A DNA stretch of 64,000 nt from Enterobacter asburiae. Its GTDB lineage: Bacteria; Pseudomonadota; Gammaproteobacteria; Enterobacterales; Enterobacteriaceae. The translations under genes and the position numbers were made by a program. Position 1 is the stretch's first letter. Each line of letters opens with the position of its first letter. Below the pieces are notes generated by a model. That model ran no database searches, was not told where the DNA came from, and saw only the letters and a program-made list of their open reading frames with translations. The stretch lies in assembly GCA_011754535.1 (NCBI GenBank), contig JAAQVN010000001.1:3224001-3288000 (forward strand), in the 5' to 3' direction. Positions 1 through 9,406 of the stretch are shown here, in pieces.

Positions 1-1
1 G

Positions 2-1381
2 ATGCAGGAGTGGTTCGAATCCGGCCTGCAGCAGTGGGATATTTCCCGCGATGCGCCGTACTTCGGCTTCGAAATCCCGAACGCGCCGGGCAAATACTTC
101 TACGTCTGGCTGGATGCGCCAATCGGCTACATGGGCTCGTTCAAGAATCTGTGCGACAAGCGGGGCGACACCGTCAGCTTCGACGAATACTGGAAGAAGG
201 ATTCCGACGCCGAACTGTACCACTTCATCGGTAAAGACATCGTCTACTTCCATAGCCTGTTCTGGCCGGCAATGCTGGAAGGCAGTAACTTCCGTAAGCC
301 AACCAACCTGTTCGTACACGGCTACGTAACGGTGAACGGCGCAAAGATGTCCAAGTCTCGCGGGACGTTCATTAAGGCCAGCACCTGGCTGAACCATTTC
401 GACGCGGACAGCCTGCGCTACTACTACACCGCGAAGCTCTCTTCCCGTATCGATGATATCGACCTGAACCTGGAAGATTTCGTGCAGCGCGTGAACGCGG
501 ATATCGTGAACAAGGTAGTGAACCTGGCGTCCCGTAACGCAGGGTTTATCGCCAAACGCTTTGACGGTGTGCTTTCTGCCGAACTGGCCGATCCTGAGCT
601 GTATAAAACCTTCACCGATGCCGCCGCTGCGGTTGGCGAAGCCTGGGAAAGCCGTGAGTTCGGTAAAGCGATTCGTGAAATCATGGCGCTGGCCGATGTT
701 GCCAACCGCTATGTGGACGAGCAGGCCCCGTGGGTTGTCGCGAAACAGGAAGGCCGTGACGCCGACCTTCAGGCAATCTGCACCATGGGTCTGAACATGT
801 TCCGCGTGCTGATGACCTGGCTGAAGCCGGTTCTGCCGCAGCTGGCAGCCCGCACCGAGGCGTTCCTGAATACTGAACTGACCTGGGACGCTATCCAGCA
901 GCCGCTGCTCGGCCACAAGGTGAATACTTTTAAAGCGCTCTATAACCGCATCGAAATGAAGCAGGTTGAAGCCCTGGTCGAAGCCTCTAAAGAAGAAGTG
1001 AAAGCGGCGGCGGCACCGGTAACCGGCCCGCTGGCTGACGATCCGATTCAGGAAACCATCACCTTCGACGATTTCGCGAAAGTCGACCTGCGCGTGGCAC
1101 TGATTGAAAACGCGGAGTTCGTGGAAGGTTCTGACAAGCTGCTGCGCCTGACGCTGGATCTGGGCGGCGAGAAGCGTAACGTCTTCTCCGGCATCCGTTC
1201 AGCCTACCCGGACCCGCAGGTGCTGATCGGTCGTCAGACCGTGATGGTGGCGAACCTGGCGCCGCGCAAAATGCGCTTCGGCATCTCTGAGGGGATGGTG
1301 ATGGCCGCAGGCCCTGGCGGGAAAGATATCTTCCTGTTAAGCCCTGACGAAGGCGCGAAGCCGGGCCAGCAGGTGAAATAA
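2..1381 (+). CDS. metG: Methionyl-tRNA synthetase, C-terminal part (cut by window edge)
   Basis: Charges tRNA-Met with methionine in the cytoplasm. The reading frame is open from the first base, so the 459 residues seen are the C-terminal two thirds of a protein that is about 677 residues in E. coli. The class I signature KMSKS is at fragment residues 115–119, followed by the helical anticodon-binding domain. The last ~105 residues (from about 355) are the OB-fold tRNA-binding dimerisation domain. The gene ends at a strong hairpin terminator. Identity is near certain; only the N-terminal Rossmann part with the HIGH motif is missing because of the window edge. Confidence 0.98.
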   Translation: MQEWFESGLQQWDISRDAPYFGFEIPNAPGKYFYVWLDAPIGYMGSFKNLCDKRGDTVSFDEYWKKDSDAELYHFIGKDIVYFHSLFWPAMLEGSNFRKPTNLFVHGYVTVNGAKMSKSRGTFIKASTWLNHFDADSLRYYYTAKLSSRIDDIDLNLEDFVQRVNADIVNKVVNLASRNAGFIAKRFDGVLSAELADPELYKTFTDAAAAVGEAWESREFGKAIREIMALADVANRYVDEQAPWVVAKQEGRDADLQAICTMGLNMFRVLMTWLKPVLPQLAARTEAFLNTELTWDAIQQPLLGHKVNTFKALYNRIEMKQVEALVEASKEEVKAAAAPVTGPLADDPIQETITFDDFAKVDLRVALIENAEFVEGSDKLLRLTLDLGGEKRNVFSGIRSAYPDPQVLIGRQTVMVANLAPRKMRFGISEGMVMAAGPGGKDIFLLSPDEGAKPGQQVK

Positions 1382-1382
1382 C

Positions 1383-1413
1383 AAAAAAGCCGGAGATTCT
1401 CTCCGGCTTTTTT
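1383..1413 (+). terminator. Rho-independent terminator of metG
   Basis: A perfect inverted repeat (arms AAAAAAGCCGGAGA and its complement around TTC) begins 2 bases after the metG stop and ends in a run of six T. It is symmetric and so could also stop transcription arriving from the yehS side. Confidence 0.9.
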
Positions 1414-1418
1414 GTTCT

Positions 1419-1451
1419 CCCTCTCCCTGTGGGAGAGGGCCGGGGTGAGGG
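1419..1451. repeat. REP-like intergenic repeat, copy 1
   Basis: CCCTCTCCC-type palindrome (CCCTCTCCCtgtGGGAGAGGG) followed by CCGGGGTGAGGG. Similar units occur at 14328–14360, 16832–16879 and, partially, 39525–39548, all in intergenic gaps. This looks like a dispersed repetitive extragenic palindrome family. Confidence 0.75.
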
Positions 1452-1475
1452 CATCATGCCGCACCCATGCCGCAT

Positions 1476-1946
1476 TTACGCCTTAGGATGATGTACCCGG
1501 TGGGTCAGCCCGCGCAGGAAATTGCGCAGAAACTGGTCGCCGCACTCGCGGTAGTTTTTATGATCCGGCGCGCGCATCATGGCGGTCACTTCCGGTACGG
1601 ATACGCGGTACTTTTGCTCCGTCATGATCGCCACAATATCGTCCGTTTTCAGCGAGAACGCGATACGCAGCTTTTTCAGCACCGTGTTGTTGTTCACGCG
1701 GCGCTCCAGCGCCAGCTCCGGCGCGGCCGGATCTTTGCCACGCTTATCGTAAATGAGGCCGTTCAGGAAACCCGACAGAATGATGTCCGGGCAGCGAACG
1801 AAGCCCTCTTCGTCTTCTTTGGTCATCCAGGTATCGAAACCTGCAGACGTGGATTCCATATCGGACAGTGCAAGAATGCGCACCATGTCGTTATTGTTTG
1901 CTTTCAGGGTGTAGCGCAGGCTACGAAGAATGTCGTTACTTAGCAT
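1476..1946 (-). CDS. yehS: DUF1456 family protein YehS
   Basis: A 156-residue cytoplasmic protein of unknown function, matching the length of E. coli YehS. It has two tandem DUF1456 repeats, visible as the related stretches starting 'SNDILRSLRYTLKANNNDMV' (about residue 3) and 'NNTVLKKLRIAFSLKTDDIV' (about residue 84). The internal ATG at 1946 is chosen because it gives the conserved MLSNDILRS start; the frame itself stays open further upstream. It lies in the same direction as btsR, 46 bp downstream of it. Function is not inferred. Confidence 0.93.
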   Translation of the reverse strand: MLSNDILRSLRYTLKANNNDMVRILALSDMESTSAGFDTWMTKEDEEGFVRCPDIILSGFLNGLIYDKRGKDPAAPELALERRVNNNTVLKKLRIAFSLKTDDIVAIMTEQKYRVSVPEVTAMMRAPDHKNYRECGDQFLRNFLRGLTHRVHHPKA

Positions 1947-1992
1947 AGAGCCTTCGAATGTCGATGATGCAATGGCGCGCAGTGTACCAGTT

Positions 1993-2712
1993 TTACAGGC
2001 CAATCGCCTCTTTCAAACTCTTCAGGTAGCGACGGCTGACGGGGACGGTCTGCCCGGCACGCAGCACCAGCTCGGCCTGGCCGTTATCTTCCAGGCGGAT
2101 CTCCTTCAGGTGCGCCATGTTCACCAGATACTGGCGATGGCAGCGGAGCAGCGGCGTGCGGCTCTCCAGCGTGCGCAGGGTCAGTTCGGTGAACCCTTCG
2201 TTCCCTTCCGCGCTGGTGACAAATACCCCGCTCAGGCGGCTACTGACAAACGCCACATCATCCATCTGCAGAAGATAAATCCGGCTGTGCCCGGTGCAGG
2301 GGATAAATTTCAGCGGCTGCTGGTTCTCCGGCAACAGCGTAACGTCCTGAACGGTTCGCTCCTGGCGTAAACGGCTGAGCGTTTTTTCCAGGCGCTTCTC
2401 TTCAATCGGCTTGAGTAAATAATCAAACGCGTGTTCCTCAAAAGCCTTAACGGCATACTCGTCGAACGCCGTCAGAAACACGATGTAGGGACGATGCTCC
2501 GGGTCGAGCATGCCGACCATCTCCAGCCCGCTGATGCGCGGCATCTGAATGTCCAGGAACAGCACGTCAGGGCGCAGTTTGTGCACCGCGCCGATGGCCT
2601 CAATGGCGTTGGCGCACTCTCCCACAATCTCAATATCTGGCTGCTCCTGCAGCAGAACGCGCAGGTTTTCCCGTGCCAGCGGCTCGTCATCCACAATCAG
2701 CACTCTTAACAT
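1993..2712 (-). CDS. btsR: LytTR response regulator BtsR (YehT)
   Basis: Response regulator of the BtsS/BtsR pyruvate-sensing two-component system, which in E. coli activates the pyruvate importer btsT. The 239 residues match the E. coli length. The receiver domain occupies residues 1–120, with acidic residues D8/D9 and phospho-acceptor D54 in LFLDIQMP. The C-terminal LytTR DNA-binding domain spans about 137–239. It overlaps the end of btsS by 7 bp, so the two are translated from one message. Confidence 0.97.
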   Translation of the reverse strand: MLRVLIVDDEPLARENLRVLLQEQPDIEIVGECANAIEAIGAVHKLRPDVLFLDIQMPRISGLEMVGMLDPEHRPYIVFLTAFDEYAVKAFEEHAFDYLLKPIEEKRLEKTLSRLRQERTVQDVTLLPENQQPLKFIPCTGHSRIYLLQMDDVAFVSSRLSGVFVTSAEGNEGFTELTLRTLESRTPLLRCHRQYLVNMAHLKEIRLEDNGQAELVLRAGQTVPVSRRYLKSLKEAIGL

Positions 2713-4391
2713 GCGTTTTCCTCCAGCGGCAGTCGAACGGTAATACGGGTAAATCGGTCGGGCTCACAGGCAACGGTAATGCCACAGTCATCGCCAAAGT
2801 GGGCGCGCAGACGTTTATCCACCAGGCTCATCCCTAAACCGCCGGAGGCGGAAGGCTGGTAAAGCCCGGCGTTATCTTCAATATCCAGCACCAGATGATG
2901 GTTAAAACGGCTGGCGGCGATGGTGACCTCCCCTGTCCCCAGAAGCTGCGAGGTACCGTGCTTGATGGCATTCTCCACAATAGGCTGCAGGGTAAAGGCC
3001 GGAAGATGCTGATGCGCAAGCTCATCCGGAACGGAGAGCGACACCTGCAGACGGGATTGAAACCGCGCCTGCTCAATCTGCAGATAGGCATTCACGTGCT
3101 CAATCTCGTCGGCGAGGGTCACGATCTCAGAGGGCCGCTTCAGGTTCTTGCGGAAAAAGGTCGACAGAAACTGCACCAGCTGAGCGGCCTGATCGCTGTC
3201 GCGGCGGATCACAGCTTTGAGCGTGTTGAGGGCATTGAACAGGAAATGCGGATTGACCTGGGCATGTAGCAGCTTAATTTCAGACTGCGTCAGCAGGGCT
3301 TTCTGCCGCTCATACTGCCCGGCGAGGATTTGCGCGGAAAGAAGCTGGGCTATCCCCTCCCCCAGCGTGCGGTTGATGGAGCTGAACAGACGGTTTTTCG
3401 CCTCATACAGCTTGATGGTGCCCATCACCCGCTGATTTTCCCCGCGCAGCGGAATGACCAGCGTGGAGCCCAGCTTGCACTGCGGGTGCAGCGAGCAGCG
3501 GTAAGGCACTTCGTTACCGTCGGCATACACCACCTCACCCGTTTCAATAGCGCGCAGCGTGTAGGTCGAAGAGATCGGTTTGCCAGGAAGATGATGATCG
3601 TCCCCGGTGCCGGTAAACGCCAGCAGCTTTTCGCGATCGGTAATGGCAACGGCGCCGATATCAAGCTCCTTGTAGAGCACCTGCGCGACCTTCATGCTGT
3701 TCTCTTCGTTAAACCCCTGACGCAGGATCCCTTCGGTCGAGGCGGCAACCTTCAGCGCCGTGGCGGAAAAGGCCGAGGTGTATTTTTCGAACATAGCGCG
3801 CTTGTCGAGCAGAATACGCATAAACAGCGCCGCGCCGACGGTGTTGGTCACCATCATCGGGGCGGCAATACTGCTGACCAGGTGCAGCGCATCCTCGAAC
3901 GGACGCGCAATCAGCAGAATGATCGCCATCTGCGCCATTTCGGCCACAAAGGTAATGGCCCCGGCGGTAAGCGGGCTAAAGACTTTATCCGGGCGACCGC
4001 GCTTAATCATATAGCTGTGCACCAGGCCACCGAGCAGCCCCTCGACGATCGTGGAGATCATGCAGCTGAGCGCTGTCATCCCACCCATGGAATAGCGATG
4101 CAGTCCGCCGGTCAGCCCCACAAGGCCACCGACGACCGGGCCGCCCAGCAGCCCGCCCATCACCGCGCCGATGGCGCGCGTATTGGCAATAGAGTCTTCG
4201 ATATGGAGACCAAAATAGGTCCCCATGATGCAAAAAATAGAGAAGGTGACATAGCAGAGCAGCTTGTGGGGCAGGCGTACGGTAACCTGCATCAGCGGGA
4301 TGAAAAGACGCGTTTTGCTCATCAGCCAGGCAATGACCAGAAACACGCACATCTGCTGAAGCAACAGCAGCACCAGGTTAAACTCGTACAT
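2706..4391 (-). CDS. btsS: Sensor histidine kinase BtsS (YehU)
   Basis: Inner-membrane high-affinity pyruvate sensor kinase that phosphorylates BtsR. It has 561 residues from the ATG at 4391, the start that gives the conserved [14 protein letters not shown]-terminus; upstream in-frame starts would add 24 unconserved residues. About 190 N-terminal residues form the 5TMR-LYT membrane domain. A GAF-like domain follows (about 220–350), then the LytS-type kinase region with the phospho-acceptor box [11 protein letters not shown], and an HATPase domain with IVENAIKHG and GGLGMSLV. It is divergent from mlrA. Confidence 0.97.
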   Translation of the reverse strand: MYEFNLVLLLLQQMCVFLVIAWLMSKTRLFIPLMQVTVRLPHKLLCYVTFSIFCIMGTYFGLHIEDSIANTRAIGAVMGGLLGGPVVGGLVGLTGGLHRYSMGGMTALSCMISTIVEGLLGGLVHSYMIKRGRPDKVFSPLTAGAITFVAEMAQMAIILLIARPFEDALHLVSSIAAPMMVTNTVGAALFMRILLDKRAMFEKYTSAFSATALKVAASTEGILRQGFNEENSMKVAQVLYKELDIGAVAITDREKLLAFTGTGDDHHLPGKPISSTYTLRAIETGEVVYADGNEVPYRCSLHPQCKLGSTLVIPLRGENQRVMGTIKLYEAKNRLFSSINRTLGEGIAQLLSAQILAGQYERQKALLTQSEIKLLHAQVNPHFLFNALNTLKAVIRRDSDQAAQLVQFLSTFFRKNLKRPSEIVTLADEIEHVNAYLQIEQARFQSRLQVSLSVPDELAHQHLPAFTLQPIVENAIKHGTSQLLGTGEVTIAASRFNHHLVLDIEDNAGLYQPSASGGLGMSLVDKRLRAHFGDDCGITVACEPDRFTRITVRLPLEENAC

Positions 4392-4609
4392 ACTCAAAAC
4401 CGCACACGCTAAAAAACGCGTAACATACACGGATGCGGATGAACTTTCTTTGAAGCATCCCAAAAAAGCGTAAAATCGTGTCCGTTATCACACCTTTTTC
4501 TGCATATCGCGCATGCTTCGCATTATTTGCCTAAAAATTAACCACCCCTTCCTGGTTCGGCAAAGTGGGTCTACAGTTAAGCTGGGGACGCGTAAGCCAG
4601 GGGGCAAAT

Positions 4610-5350
4610 ATGGCGCTTTACACAATCGGTGAAGTGGCACTCCTTTGTGATATCAATCCCGTTACCCTACGGGCGTGGCAGCGACGGTATGGATTGCTCA
4701 AACCGCAGAGAACGGACGGTGGTCATCGTCTTTTCAACGATGCCGATATCGACCGGATCCGCGAAATCAAAAGCTGGATCGACAACGGGGTGCAGGTCGG
4801 CAAAGTGAAGTCCCTGCTGAGCCACGACGACCCGGACACACAACATCTCTGGCGTGAACAGCAGGAAACCCTGCTGCGACTCCTGCAGGCCGGTAACCTG
4901 CAGCGCCTGCGCGCCTGGATCAAAGAGCAGGGGCGCGATTATCCGGCGAAAACGCTTATCACCCATCTTTTCATTCCGCTCCGTCGACGCCTGCAGTGCC
5001 AGCAGTCTACCCTGCAGGCGCTGCTCAGCATGCTTGACGGGGTGCTGATTAACTATATTGCCGTCTGTCTTGCCTCGGCGAAGAACAAGGCCGGAAAAGA
5101 TGCGCTGGTGGTCGGCTGGAACGTGCACGATACCACCCGTCTGTGGCTGGAAGCGTGGATCGCCACCCAAAAGGGCTGGCGCGTGGATGTCCTTGCGCAC
5201 TCGCTGGGGCAGCTCAAACCCGAGTTTTTCGACGGCCAGACCCTGCTGGTCTGGTGCGGCGAAGTGCCGTCCGCCTCGCAGCAACAGCTGCTGACGGAAT
5301 GGCGTGAGCACGGTTATCCGGTTTATTCCCTGGGCCCGGATGAACCATAA
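4610..5350 (+). CDS. mlrA: MerR-type regulator MlrA
   Basis: Transcription activator of csgD, hence of curli and biofilm matrix formation in E. coli and Salmonella. The protein has 246 residues (E. coli: 243) from the ATG at 4610. That start gives MALYTIGEVALLCDIN, the beginning of the winged-helix MerR DNA-binding domain (residues 1–70, with RAWQRRYGLLKPQRT). The C-terminal half is a B12-binding-like effector domain without the cobalamin-binding DxHxxG motif. It is divergent from btsS across 218 bp. Confidence 0.95.
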   Translation: MALYTIGEVALLCDINPVTLRAWQRRYGLLKPQRTDGGHRLFNDADIDRIREIKSWIDNGVQVGKVKSLLSHDDPDTQHLWREQQETLLRLLQAGNLQRLRAWIKEQGRDYPAKTLITHLFIPLRRRLQCQQSTLQALLSMLDGVLINYIAVCLASAKNKAGKDALVVGWNVHDTTRLWLEAWIATQKGWRVDVLAHSLGQLKPEFFDGQTLLVWCGEVPSASQQQLLTEWREHGYPVYSLGPDEP

Positions 5351-5419
5351 CGGCATTTAATGGTTCATTAACAGCTGCGCTTCACCGTATAATTGTTCCG
5401 TTAACAACAGGAGCACATG

Positions 5420-5533
5420 ATGAAGGCAACCAAACTCGCCATTATTACCCTTTTTGTCCTGATGGCCGTAAGCGGTATCGGCGGCGTGATGCTGGCCGGG
5501 TACTCGTTTATCGTTCGTGGCGGTGTCGGCTGA
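5420..5533 (+). CDS. yohO: Small membrane protein YohO
   Basis: A 37-residue protein with one hydrophobic segment and a glycine-rich tail ([19 protein letters not shown]), the pattern of E. coli YohO, which also lies between mlrA and yehW. Two adjacent ATGs exist (5417 and 5420). The ribosome-binding site AGGAG at 5409–5413 is spaced 6 nt from the second, which I chose. The last 26 bp overlap the 3' end of yehW on the other strand. Function unknown. Confidence 0.85.
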   Translation: MKATKLAIITLFVLMAVSGIGGVMLAGYSFIVRGGVG

Positions 5534-6245
5534 GGTACAGCGCCAGCCGCTCAAAAAGGCGATCGACGACGATGGCTGCCAGCGCGACCAGCACCGCCCC
5601 CTGCACAATATAAGCCGTATTAAACCCGCTTAAGCCGATGATGATCGGCGTTCCCAGCGTATTGGCACCTACCGTAGACGCAATGGTCGCCGTCCCTATG
5701 TTAATAATCACCGACGTGCGGATCCCGGCAATAATAACCGGTGCCGCAAGCGGCAGTTCTACCTTGCGAAGCCGCTGCCAGCGGCTCATCCCCATTCCTT
5801 CCGCCACGCTTAATACAGACGCAGGGACCGCCGCAACGCCCGCCAGCGTGCCCTGGAGAACGGGCAACACGCCGTATAAAATCAGAGCAATAATCGCGGG
5901 CTGCTGACCAAAACCCATCACCGGCACCGCTATCGCCAGCACCGCCACCGGCGGAAACGTCTGCCCAATGGCCGCAACCGTCTCCACCAGCGGACGAAAC
6001 TCCCGGCCCGCAGGTCGCGTGACCGCAATGCCCGCCCCTACTCCCAGCACCACCGCGATGACGCTTGAGAGCGCCACCAGCCAGAGATGCGCCAGGGCGA
6101 GGTTGATAAAGCTCTCCTGCTGATAGACCGGCCGCGGCAGCCCGGGAAAAAGGGCGTTAAACAGCGCCGCGCTGTGGGGCATCAGAAACAGTAAGGCGAC
6201 AAAGAGCGCTGCCAGCCAGAGGAGCGGATCACGCAGTGCCTTCAC
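5508..6245 (-). CDS. yehW: Osmoprotectant ABC transporter permease YehW
   Basis: One of two inner-membrane permeases of the OsmF/YehYXW importer for glycine-betaine type solutes. The 245-residue protein (E. coli 243) has the BPD_transp_1 fold, with the permease loop [21 protein letters not shown] that couples to the ATPase. It overlaps yehX by 17 bp. Its 3' end overlaps the convergent yohO. Confidence 0.95.
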   Translation of the reverse strand: MKALRDPLLWLAALFVALLFLMPHSAALFNALFPGLPRPVYQQESFINLALAHLWLVALSSVIAVVLGVGAGIAVTRPAGREFRPLVETVAAIGQTFPPVAVLAIAVPVMGFGQQPAIIALILYGVLPVLQGTLAGVAAVPASVLSVAEGMGMSRWQRLRKVELPLAAPVIIAGIRTSVIINIGTATIASTVGANTLGTPIIIGLSGFNTAYIVQGAVLVALAAIVVDRLFERLALYLSRHRHER

Positions 6246-7179
6246 GCGTCACCTCCCCGGCCAGCAGATCGCGAAAATGCAGGCTTCCGCACGGCGCGCC
6301 CCGGGCATCCGCCACAGGCAGGACTTCACACCGGCGCGCGACAAACGCGGAGAGGGCGTCCCGCAGGCTCATCTGCTCCTGTAGCGGTTCGCCGCTCACC
6401 GCTGTCTCCTCGGGACGCATATAGTCACCAACCGTCCGCAGTGAGAGCAGCCTCACGCCCAGCTCGCTGCGGCCAAAAAACTCGCGCACAAAGTCGTTCT
6501 TCGGCCAGGTTAATAGCTCAAGCGGCGCGCCCTGCTGCACCACCTCGCCGTGGTCCATCAGCACCAGATGGTCGGCCAGGCGCAGGGCTTCATCAATATC
6601 GTGCGTCACGAGGACGATGGTTCGACCGAGAATGCGGTGAATGCGGGTCATCTCCGCCTGCAGCGCCCCGCGCGTAACCGGATCCAGCGCGCCGAAGGGT
6701 TCATCCATCAACAGCACCTGCGGGTTGGCCGCCAGCGCGCGCGCCACGCCCACGCGCTGCTGCTGCCCACCGGAGAGCTGGTGCGGATAGCGATCGCGCA
6801 GCGCGAGCTCCAGCCCCAGCAGAGACATGAGTTCATCAACGCGGTCAGCGATTTTAGCCCGCGACCATTTCTCCAGCTGCAGCACGGTGGCGATGTTCTG
6901 CGCCACCGTCCAGTGCGGAAACAGGCCGATAGACTGAATGGCATAGCCCATCCGGCGGCGCAGCTCCAGCACCGGCAGGCTGCGGATCTCTTCTCCGGCA
7001 AAGCGGATCAGGCCGCTGTCGTGCTCAACCAGCCGGTTGATCATCTTCAGCGTGGTGGATTTTCCCGAACCCGATGTGCCAATCAGCACGGAAAACGCGC
7101 CCTCGGCAAAGTTCAGGTTCAGGTGGCTCGCCGCCGGGCGACCGGCAAAGGTTTTACTGACATCATGAAATTCAATCAT
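6229..7179 (-). CDS. yehX: Osmoprotectant ABC transporter ATPase YehX
   Basis: Cytoplasmic ATPase of the OsmF transporter, 316 residues. It shows Walker [11 protein letters not shown]-loop ([12 protein letters not shown]), signature LSGGQQQR, Walker B VLLMDEP and switch VTHD. The C-terminal ~60 residues form a CBS-like segment as in other OpuCA-type ATPases, usually an ionic-strength sensor. The ATG at 7179 (MIEFHDVSK) is the family start; the open frame upstream overlaps yehY and is not conserved. It overlaps yehY by 8 bp. Confidence 0.95.
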   Translation of the reverse strand: MIEFHDVSKTFAGRPAASHLNLNFAEGAFSVLIGTSGSGKSTTLKMINRLVEHDSGLIRFAGEEIRSLPVLELRRRMGYAIQSIGLFPHWTVAQNIATVLQLEKWSRAKIADRVDELMSLLGLELALRDRYPHQLSGGQQQRVGVARALAANPQVLLMDEPFGALDPVTRGALQAEMTRIHRILGRTIVLVTHDIDEALRLADHLVLMDHGEVVQQGAPLELLTWPKNDFVREFFGRSELGVRLLSLRTVGDYMRPEETAVSGEPLQEQMSLRDALSAFVARRCEVLPVADARGAPCGSLHFRDLLAGEVTREGTA

Positions 7180-8329
7180 TGGCTCTTCTCCTGAGCAGCG
7201 CGAGCCATAAGGCAAACAGCGCGTCGACGACAACCGCCAGCGCAATGGTGGGAACCACGCCCAATAACACCAGATCGAGGGCGCTGCTCAGCAGCCCCTG
7301 GAATACCAGCGCGCCAAAGCCGCCCGCACCAATCAGCGCGGCAATCACTGCCATGCCGACGGTCTGGACCGCCACCACCCGCAGGCTGCGCAGCAGCAGG
7401 GGCAGCGCCAGCGGAAGCTGAATCCTCCAGAAACACTGTCGCGCGCTCATGCCCATCGCATGGGCGCTTTCCAGCACATCCGGCGCGACCTGGCTTAATC
7501 CCGCGACCACGCCGCGCACCAGCGGCAGCAGCGCATACAGCACCAGCGCGATGAGCGCGGGCGTTAACCCCGTTCCGGCTATGCCGAGCGTTCCCAGCGC
7601 CGGGAATGACTTCACCAGTCCGGCCAGCGGGGCAATCAGCAGGCCAAACAGCGCAACGGAGGGAATCGTCTGGATGACATTGAGCACGGCAAAGACCCCA
7701 CCCTGGCGTGAAGGATGACGATAACACCACATGCCGAGCGGTATCCCAAGCAGCAGAGCCGGGATCAGCGTGCCAAAAAGAATTGTCAGATGTTGCGCCA
7801 GGGCATCATCAAACACCTCCTGACGGTTGGCGTACTCTTTTAACAGCGAGAGATTATTTAGTTCCCCGCTGAACAGCAGGAACAATGGAATGCACCATAT
7901 CTGCGCGTTGAGCACCCAGCGCCAGACGGCGCTGGAGATGAGTCGACGAATGGCATCGCTACTGGCCAGCAGACACAGCGCCAGCCACAGCCAGAGGCCG
8001 CTACCCACCGTGGTTCTCGCCAGCGGACTTTCCGCCGACGCCATATGCGTCGCTGCCTGCCCGGCGCCCCAGAACAGGACGATAAACAGCCCTTCAGCGA
8101 GGAGCAGCGTCAGCCACTGCGCCGTGCGCCCTTGCCAGAGCGACAGTGCAACCCACGCGCCCAGCGCCGCCGCCAGCCACCACGGCGTGAACGCCCACAC
8201 TTCCCAGATATAGCGCCCTTCCCCCGACATCAGGCGGTTAGGCGCGACGTTCACAAACGGTAACGCGACCGCCGCGATGGCCACGCAGGCCAACAGCAGC
8301 AGTACGCGGTTATGACATTTTATTGGCAC
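7172..8329 (-). CDS. yehY: Osmoprotectant ABC transporter permease YehY
   Basis: Second, larger permease of the OsmF importer, 385 residues, the same as E. coli YehY. The N-terminal ~170 residues carry extra membrane segments. The BPD_transp_1 domain follows, with the coupling loop [20 protein letters not shown]. It sits in the osmF–yehY–yehX–yehW operon, 12 bp downstream of osmF. Confidence 0.95.
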   Translation of the reverse strand: MPIKCHNRVLLLLACVAIAAVALPFVNVAPNRLMSGEGRYIWEVWAFTPWWLAAALGAWVALSLWQGRTAQWLTLLLAEGLFIVLFWGAGQAATHMASAESPLARTTVGSGLWLWLALCLLASSDAIRRLISSAVWRWVLNAQIWCIPLFLLFSGELNNLSLLKEYANRQEVFDDALAQHLTILFGTLIPALLLGIPLGMWCYRHPSRQGGVFAVLNVIQTIPSVALFGLLIAPLAGLVKSFPALGTLGIAGTGLTPALIALVLYALLPLVRGVVAGLSQVAPDVLESAHAMGMSARQCFWRIQLPLALPLLLRSLRVVAVQTVGMAVIAALIGAGGFGALVFQGLLSSALDLVLLGVVPTIALAVVVDALFALWLALLRRRAND

Positions 8330-8341
8330 AGCCCTTTCCCG

Positions 8342-9259
8342 TTACTTCACAAGCCCTTGTTGTTTCAGGAAGTCGGCGGCCACTTTTTTGGCATCCAGTC
8401 CCTCGACGGCAATGCTGGCATTCAGCTGCTGCAGCGTTTTTTCATCCAGCTTTTCGAAGACCGGTTTGAGCCAGTCGGCAATCTCCGGATAGGCTTTCAG
8501 CACCGCCTCACGCACTACCGGGGTCGGGGCGTAAATTGGCTGTACGCCTTTAGGATCGGTCAGGGTTTGCAGGCCGAGCGCCGCTACCGGGCCGTCGGTG
8601 CCGTAGGCCATCGCCGCGTTAACGCCAGAGGTTTGCTGCGCCGCCGCTTTGATGGTTACCGCGGTATCCCCGCCCGCGAGCGAAAGCAGTTGCGCCTGGT
8701 CGAGCTTGAAGTCGTACGCTTTTTCGAACGCGGGTAGCGCGTCAGGACGCTCGATAAACTCCGCGGAGGCCGCAAGCTTAAAATCGCCCTTCTCTTTCAG
8801 ATAGCGGCTGAGATCCGCAAGCGTAGTCAACTTACCTTTCTCCGCCACGTCCTTACGCACGGCGATAGTCCAGGTATTGTTGGCCGGGGCCGGGGTTAAC
8901 CAGACCAGCTTGTTCTGCTCTGCGTCGAGTTTTTTGACTTTTTCATAGCCAGCTTTGGCATTTTTCCATGCCGGATCGTTTTCGTCTTTGAAGAAGAACG
9001 CGCCGTTGCCGGTGTATTCAGGGTAGATATCCAGCTCGCCGGAGGTAATCGCGCCGCGCACAACGGGCGTGGTGCCCAGCTGAACTTTATTGACGGTTTT
9101 CACGCCGTGGCTTTCCAGCACCTGGAGAATAATATTCCCGAGCAGCGCGCCCTCGGTATCGATCTTTGAGCCCACTTTTACCGGCTCCGCCGCCTGTAGC
9201 GGCAGGCTTAGCGCTGCGAGTAGCACCGCAGAAGCTACCATCCCCGTTTTAATCGTCAT
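8342..9259 (-). CDS. osmF: Periplasmic osmoprotectant-binding protein OsmF
   Basis: Periplasmic substrate-binding protein (OpuAC family) of the YehZYXW transporter; in E. coli it is induced by osmotic stress and RpoS. It has 305 residues with a clear signal peptide (about 23 residues, ending LPLQA-AE). The mature part opens with VKVGSKIDTEGALLGNI. It is the first gene of the operon, so the 147-bp gap to bglX should hold the promoter. Confidence 0.95.
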   Translation of the reverse strand: MTIKTGMVASAVLLAALSLPLQAAEPVKVGSKIDTEGALLGNIILQVLESHGVKTVNKVQLGTTPVVRGAITSGELDIYPEYTGNGAFFFKDENDPAWKNAKAGYEKVKKLDAEQNKLVWLTPAPANNTWTIAVRKDVAEKGKLTTLADLSRYLKEKGDFKLAASAEFIERPDALPAFEKAYDFKLDQAQLLSLAGGDTAVTIKAAAQQTSGVNAAMAYGTDGPVAALGLQTLTDPKGVQPIYAPTPVVREAVLKAYPEIADWLKPVFEKLDEKTLQQLNASIAVEGLDAKKVAADFLKQQGLVK

Positions 9260-9366
9260 TCCGCTGTCCTCATTTTTTTATCGCCTTTTTCAGAGGCTTG
9301 AGAGAAAAGCGTAGCTTAAAACGGCGGATTTACCCGGCAAAATGCCTTTTTAGCATAAGGTAAGAC

Positions 9367-9391
9367 GCATCCCCCGGAAGTCGGGGGATGC
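9367..9391. terminator. Hairpin downstream of bglX
   Basis: A 9-bp perfect stem GCATCCCCC/GGGGGATGC with a 7-nt loop, 16 bp after the bglX stop. No T-run follows on the bglX strand, so intrinsic termination is uncertain; it could instead protect the 3' end of the message. Confidence 0.5.
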
Positions 9392-9406
9392 AAAGGGAAG
9401 GAAAGG

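Noticed and set aside
3330..4412. 360-codon open frame opposite btsS
   Set aside because: Antisense to the conserved kinase, with no recognisable protein pattern.
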